Shown here piece after piece: positions 59,827 through 64,000 of a stretch of DNA of 64,000 nucleotides (position 1 is its first letter; each line of letters starts with the position of its first letter). Origin of the DNA: Yamagishiella unicocca (lineage: Eukaryota; Chlorophyta; Chlorophyceae; Chlamydomonadales; Volvocaceae); contig BDSL01000001.1 in the NCBI GenBank assembly GCA_003116995.1, positions 2,728,001 to 2,792,000 on the forward strand. The letters run 5' to 3'. Below the pieces are notes generated by a model. The model was not told where the DNA came from, searched no databases, and was given only the letters and a program-made list of their open reading frames with translations. A program made the position numbers and the translations under genes.

Positions 59827-61727
59827 TCATCGCCTGGTGCGCTTGCCGCCTCGGCGGGCAGTGTCCTCGGGCACCTCCGCCACCACCTCCTTCCGCTCCT
59901 GTGGCTGGGAGCGGGAGCACGCGGGTGGGTATGGCGAGAAGGTTCGGTTACACGATATAGGACGCTTGGGGGGTTGCGAGGAAAAACCGTCTACGGAGAA
60001 CCCGCTTGGGGGGAGGCCCTATATTAGGTGCCCGTTAGGGGCATCCCGCGCCCTCCTAGCGGGGAATTTCAGGGAGCAACAGAGGGGCATTGCCTCCGCC
60101 CGCCCCACGGTGCCCCCCCGGGGAGTAAAGCCCACCAGCGTCGTTACCGCTCTGCCCCGCTCCGAAACCTTACCTGCTCCTCCTCCGGAGCAGGAGCAGG
60201 AGCCTCGCCCTTTGCCCTCCGCAATCCCGCGTTCACAGTCGCGATGTGGGACGCCAGGGAGAAGTCCTGCGTGTTGATGAGCGTGGGGCTGGCGCTACCT
60301 GCTGGGGTGAGAGGGCGGGGCAGACCGGTGCGGTGTTGTTGTAACGGTTACAGTGGGTTCCAGACCAAGAGGTAGAACCATCGGGCACATCGCCTGACAC
60401 TGAGAAAGACGGAGGAGACAAAGACCGACGGCGGAGTGGCGAAAGGTCGGGATGCCAGGGTTGGGGGGGCCCAGCGGGGAGGAGGTACCCATGCCCGCGA
60501 CTGGGCGGCAGCGAGCGGCGGTGGGATCGGGAGAGGCGTTGATTTGTATAGCGGATCCGGACATTTGAGTAGTGCTCCGCGCACGTGTTTTGCCGAGGGT
60601 TGCGGCCAAGAACCCCAGCCGCCCTCTTCGCAGGGTAAAGGCCCCCGGTCCAACGGGCCCGTCGTTTCCCAATATGCTCATCACCCATCACAATCCACCT
60701 CGTGCGTCACATCTCTCAGTACCTGTTGTGGTCGGCACTGCCACCTCGAAGCTCATTTCGAGCTGCGCGTGCGCCGGGAGGTGCAGGGCCTGCCGCACCG
60801 AGAGCAGGAAGCGCCGGCGGCCGGCCAGCCCGGGGCGAAGTGGGATCCGGTGTAGAGAGCCATCCGGGGCGTGGACATTAACGATGGCTTCCGCTGCGGG
60901 CCTTACGCGCTGCGGCAGCAAGGTTTCCTGCCAGGAAGGCAAGACGGTGCTGCAGAAGCGGCACTCGCGCTCCTCTCTGCAACAGGGCGTGCATTAGAGA
61001 GGCCGATGATGTTATGTTGGAAGCCACGTGGGATTTGTATGGTAGTCTTGACGTCGGCGCGAGTGATGTTTCGGAGGCCGCTCGACTTCCGGTGGGCATG
61101 GGACTAGCTGGCACGCGGCGACTCGCTGGCAGGTTTTAGGAGGAGCCTTGCGCTTTGTGTCTGTGAGATTAGGTATTCCAACAACGAATTATCGACATCC
61201 CACACGATAAACCCCCCGCAAAATGCCTAAAGTTTTTCGGCAGTGCAACCGCCAAGGCGAAAAGGCAGACAGCTAGGCAGACCGTAACGTCCTGGCCATA
61301 GCCATTAAATGTAGAGGACCAGAAATTCAGTTCACTTCGGCGTGCGGCTTGCTTCGGCAGTCGACCGCGGCGTTGACTCAATTAGCCAAAACACATGCGA
61401 GCACTGTTGTTCGCAGGCTCGTGCCGGAAAGGCGCTAATATAAATAAATAAAATTAATGACGATGTTGCATTGACAAAAGGAAATTGTAGCCACCTTTGC
61501 CGAAAATGACATAAAGAAGCTGGCAAAACGCGCGCCGTCTGAACTAACCTCCTCCCAAGCCTCTCAAGTTGCCACCTTGCTAGGCACGCTCGGTGAACAT
61601 AGTTCGGACATTTGCATGGTGCAGGCTGAGGGTCCTCGTCCAGGCAAATCCAGCATACCCGCGCCGTCGCAGGCTGTGTCGTCGCCGATTTAGGCCCAGG
61701 ACACGTTGTCATACCTCCACTCTTCAT
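59827..61727 (-). CDS. RINGv (MARCH-type) zinc-finger protein, putative E3 ubiquitin ligase
   Basis: Four exons close in frame to 209 aa: 61727-61549, 60976-60723, 60298-60174, 59898-59827. Exons 1-2 together build a C4HC3 RING-variant domain: Cys25, Cys28 ('VCWICLDE'), Cys38, Cys40 ('APCKCPNYVHRACLARW'), His45, Cys48, then Cys65 and Cys68 ('ECRFCSTVLPSWQE'). The intron splits the finger before the last Cys pair. After it come 'AIVNVHAPDGSLHRIPLRPG' and 'EMSFEVAVPTTTG', and exon 3 gives 'SPTLINTQDFSLASHIATVN'; from memory, volvocalean RINGv proteins share such a tail. The C-terminus 'ARRGGKRTRR' is basic. RINGv domains recruit E2 enzymes for ubiquitin transfer; most MARCH proteins have membrane helices, none seen here. 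The start at 61727 is the first ATG before the domain; ATG 61712 is an alternative. Confidence 0.85.
60332..60440 (-). repeat. Dispersed repeat family A, copy 6, in RINGv intron 3
   Basis: On the minus strand: 'CTCAGTGTCAGGCGATGTGC', 'CCGATGGTTCTACCTCTTGG', 'TCTGGAACCCACTGTAACCG' and TTACAACAAC. It lies just before the exon 3 acceptor, in the sense orientation of the host gene. Confidence 0.85.
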
Positions 61728-62187
61728 GGAGGAAAAGCGATCGATATAACGCTCTTGAAGCAGCCGATACAACAGCTATGGCTGGGATGAAGGAGGTGGC
61801 CCCGGAGTTGGTTGGGCGGTTTGTGAGGTTGCCAAGTTTAAGCCTTAACTTTCAAAGACAAGTAGTCAAAGCACTCATATGACTCCCCATAAACTGGGAA
61901 TGGTGGTGGTGGGCTGCTGTTTGCCAGTTTGGGTGGGTCAGTTAAAGCTGCAATAGAGCAAGCGCACAGTTGGAAGCTATGGTGACAAGTATTATACAAA
62001 GACTATGAGGATTATATAACAACCTTATTGACCCAAGGTAAGGAACTAAGTAGTAAAGCACGGGCGCTCAAACAATTTCTGGCTACGATGCTCCGAAACT
62101 GTATATTTTGCGGGCGCCTGCGCGGGACAATCTACATGCAGTTAAAAAGTTCTGTTGGCAAATTTCTTCGGCATAAGAGTGGACGAA
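61728..62187. promoter_or_regulatory. Divergent intergenic region, probable shared promoter
   Basis: Only 460 bases separate the predicted start codons of two divergent genes (RINGv on -, nucleosidase on +), so both 5' UTRs and promoters must lie here. It is AT-richer than the flanks (ATTATATAACAACC near 62010). No specific element identified. Confidence 0.45.
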
Positions 62188-63659
62188 ATGGCCGAGAAAT
62201 CTGTACAATGCGTCCTGCTGGTCTTTGGTGAGCATGCACAATTTGTGAACTTCAGATGTTCATCTGTTGCAGAAACGAGTAATAATTCCCAACCGAAACT
62301 GTTGCAGCCATGGAGGCAGAGGCTCAGCCGCTGATCAAGGCGCTAAACCTTAAGGAGGATGCGCCGCCAAAGTGAGCTGCGCTGGGTAGGCGGGTTCGCT
62401 ACGGGTTGCCGTGTCTCAACTCCTAATGTGCTTAAGAACCGCACAGGATTGTTGGGCCAGCGCCGTGCGTGACATTCTCGGGCGAGCACGAGGGGCTTCA
62501 GGTCCACGTCGTGTGGAACGGCAAAGACAAGGACACCGGGGTCGACAACGTTGGCACTGTGCCCGCATCTCTGTCCACGTACCTCGCGGTGCTGGCGTTC
62601 AAACCCGACGTAGTCATCTCGGCGGGAACTTCGGGCGGCTTCAAGGCGCAGGTGGGTCGAGTGCGTTTCCGATGGCGTAGCGCAGGGGTTGATCTAGGTT
62701 TTCTGGGCATTGAGGGATTCGCAGTGTGGGTTCAAGACGCTGCTGATGCTTTCGGGCCCCTGAGGGGATGAAGGGCAAACGCATGGCGGCGTGAGCACGG
62801 TGCATTAAGGGCGTTGGGGTAGCGCCAACCGCGGAAAGCACCCTACGTGGAACGACGGTTGTGGAGGCGATGTGTCGATCACGTGTTGTGTCACGTCGCA
62901 CTTTCTCGTCCTTACAGTATCGATAACATTCAGGTTTCTCCCTACGGTAATCCAATCTCACCACCGCCGCCACCGCTTTCACCCCGACCCCCCCGCGCCT
63001 ATTGAGTGCCGTCCTACGGGTTTCCTCTCTCCCCCGCGCCTTCCCCCTTCGCCAGGGCGCCGCCATTGGTGACGTCTTCCTGGGCACTGCGGTTATCAAC
63101 CACGACCGCCGCATCCCGCTGCCCAACTTCGACAAGTACGGCATTGGCTACAGCTTGTGCCTGGCCACGCCAGTCCTGCAGGTATGCGAAGCGATCTCCC
63201 AAACCCAAACCCAGATCCCGCCCTAAACCCGGCCCTAAACCCCGCCCTAACACCCTTGTGCAGTTCTTCCGGCCGGTCGCCAGCGTTACCCTACCCTCGC
63301 TCCCATAACGCCCCCGGCGTGCGCCATCGACATCCATCGACCTCACGGGTCGGGTTCCTCACTCACAAACCGACCCGCCGGCTGGTCGCCCACTCGCTCT
63401 GTGCGCATTGGCCGCCATCACGCTGTTCCGGTGTCGTGTCATGGTACCAACTACCTACGCCTGCCAGGACTCTTAAAACCCAACCGCCCAACTGCCCGCG
63501 CTACCTGGCTAGGCCTCGCTGGGTCTCAAGCAGGGCGTCGTGTCCTCCGGCAACTCCCTGGACTACACGGACAAGTGCATGGAGATCATGGCGCAGCACC
63601 AGGTGGCGGTCAAGGAGATGGAGGCGGCCGCCATTGCGTGGGCCTGCAGCCTCTACCAC
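62188..63659 (+). CDS. 5'-methylthioadenosine nucleosidase (plant type), 3' end outside window, one-base deletion in exon 2
   Basis: Exons 62188-62227, 62309-62371, 62447-62651, 63056-63181 and 63513-63659; further exons lie beyond the window. The protein begins 'MAEKSVQCVLLVF' and continues 'AMEAEAQPLI', 'GVDNVGTVPASLSTYLAVLA', 'PDVVISAGTSGGFKAQ', 'GAAIGDVFLGTAVINHDRR', 'GVVSSGNSLDYTDKCME' and 'VKEMEAAAIAWA', following plant MTN enzymes closely. The Glu of 'EMEAAA' contacts the substrate ribose in this family; the catalytic Asp would be in the missing part. The enzyme cleaves methylthioadenosine to adenine and methylthioribose in methionine salvage. Exon 2 is 63 bases where 64 are needed: 'PLIK' and 'ALNLKEDAPP' are in different frames, apparently one G lost near 62340. 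All other junctions fit. Either a sequence error or a recent null allele. Confidence 0.88.
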
Positions 63660-63675
63660 GTGAGTGGGGAGCGAT

Positions 63676-64000
63676 GCCAGGGAAGGAAGCTCCAGGGAGG
63701 CGGAGTGGAAAGGAAGCTCCAGGGAGGCGGCGTGGAAAGGAAGCTCCAGGGAGGCGGCGTGGAAAGGAAGCTCCAGAGAGGCGGAGTGGAAAGGGAGATC
63801 TAGGGAGGCGGAGTGGAAAGGAAACTCCAGGGAGGCGGAGTGGAAAGGAAGCTCCAGGGAGGCGGAGTGGAAGGGGAGATCTAGGGAGGCGGAGTGGAAA
63901 GGAAGCTCCAGGGAGGCGGAGTGGAAGGGGAGATCTAGGGAGGCGGAGTGGAAAGGAAACTCCGTGGAGGCGGAGTGGAAGGGGAGATCTAGGGAGGCGG
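63676..64000 (+). repeat. Minisatellite in nucleosidase intron 5, running off the window
   Basis: At least eleven ~27-base units, each with 'GGGAGGCGGAGTGGAA' and alternating 'AGGAAGCTCCA' or 'GGGAGATCTA' starts. It begins some 15 bases after the exon donor and continues past the window end. Confidence 0.9.

Noticed and set aside
61169..61381. Minus-strand frame with a membrane-like stretch after RINGv exon 1
   Set aside because: Tempting as a MARCH membrane helix, but splicing to 60976 completes the RINGv Cys pair in phase; this stretch is intronic.
63676..64000. Regular repeats read as coding (Lys-Leu-Gln-Gly-Gly-Gly-Val-Glu-Arg)
   Set aside because: They follow a GTGAGT donor inside the nucleosidase gene and are a minisatellite in an intron.

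Overview
This is a GC-rich, intron-dense nuclear segment of a green alga, most likely a volvocalean chlorophyte related to Chlamydomonas, Volvox or Gonium. The evidence is many short exons with GTGAG/GTGCG/GTAAG donors, TGTAA polyadenylation signals, Ala/Gly/Gln homopolymer-rich proteins, frequent minisatellites, an L1-type LINE, and plant-like genes (GATA factors with CX2C-X18-CX2C fingers, a plant-type methylthioadenosine nucleosidase). I saw no tRNA, rRNA, CRISPR array or prokaryotic operon. Gene models were assembled by hand from splice sites, reading-frame phase and family motifs. Where every junction closes in frame I say so.

Left part (1-12.5 kb): the 3' end of a multi-pass membrane protein gene resembling the CREST superfamily (256-1282, +), then two tandem GATA zinc-finger genes (4290-6328 and 8558-10850, +). 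The GATA genes are recognisable paralogues. One finger is encoded in a single exon and the other is split by an intron.

Centre-left (12.6-26.4 kb): one very large gene (12589-26428, +). My 21-exon model gives 2135 aa. It has an N-terminal beta-rich region, a long alanine-rich region repeating an 'AP-hydrophobic' motif, several candidate membrane segments and a low-complexity tail. All exon junctions from exon 4/5 to exon 15/16 are phase 1, and two adjacent exons have been duplicated recently with their intron edges. I do not recognise the family. It is the best candidate here for something undescribed.

Centre (28.9-44.8 kb): a fasciclin-domain (FAS1) gene on the minus strand (38380 down to 28991; 19 exons, 664 aa) with a probable signal peptide and GPI-type C-terminus. 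A 5'-truncated LINE copy (about 35.58-37.33 kb) lies in its third intron. Beside it is a long LINE on the minus strand (about 39.26-44.82 kb) with an uninterrupted endonuclease/reverse transcriptase ORF2.

Centre-right (44.8-51 kb): a repeat- and relic-rich stretch. It holds two long hairpins, exons of an HSPA12-type Hsp70-like gene without a needed middle part, a frameshifted pyruvate phosphate dikinase exon, minisatellites, and copies of two dispersed repeat families.

Right (51.1-64 kb): a cytochrome P450 gene (51113-56794, +, 11 exons, 787 aa) enlarged by low-complexity insertions; a RINGv (MARCH-type) protein gene (61727 to 59827, -, 209 aa); and, divergent from it, the 5' part of a methylthioadenosine nucleosidase gene (62188 to beyond 63659, +) with an apparent one-base deletion in exon 2. 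The window ends inside a minisatellite in that gene's intron.

No shared pathway is evident; the genes look like ordinary neighbours. The recurrent themes are tandem and exon duplication, repeats in introns, and decaying gene fragments.
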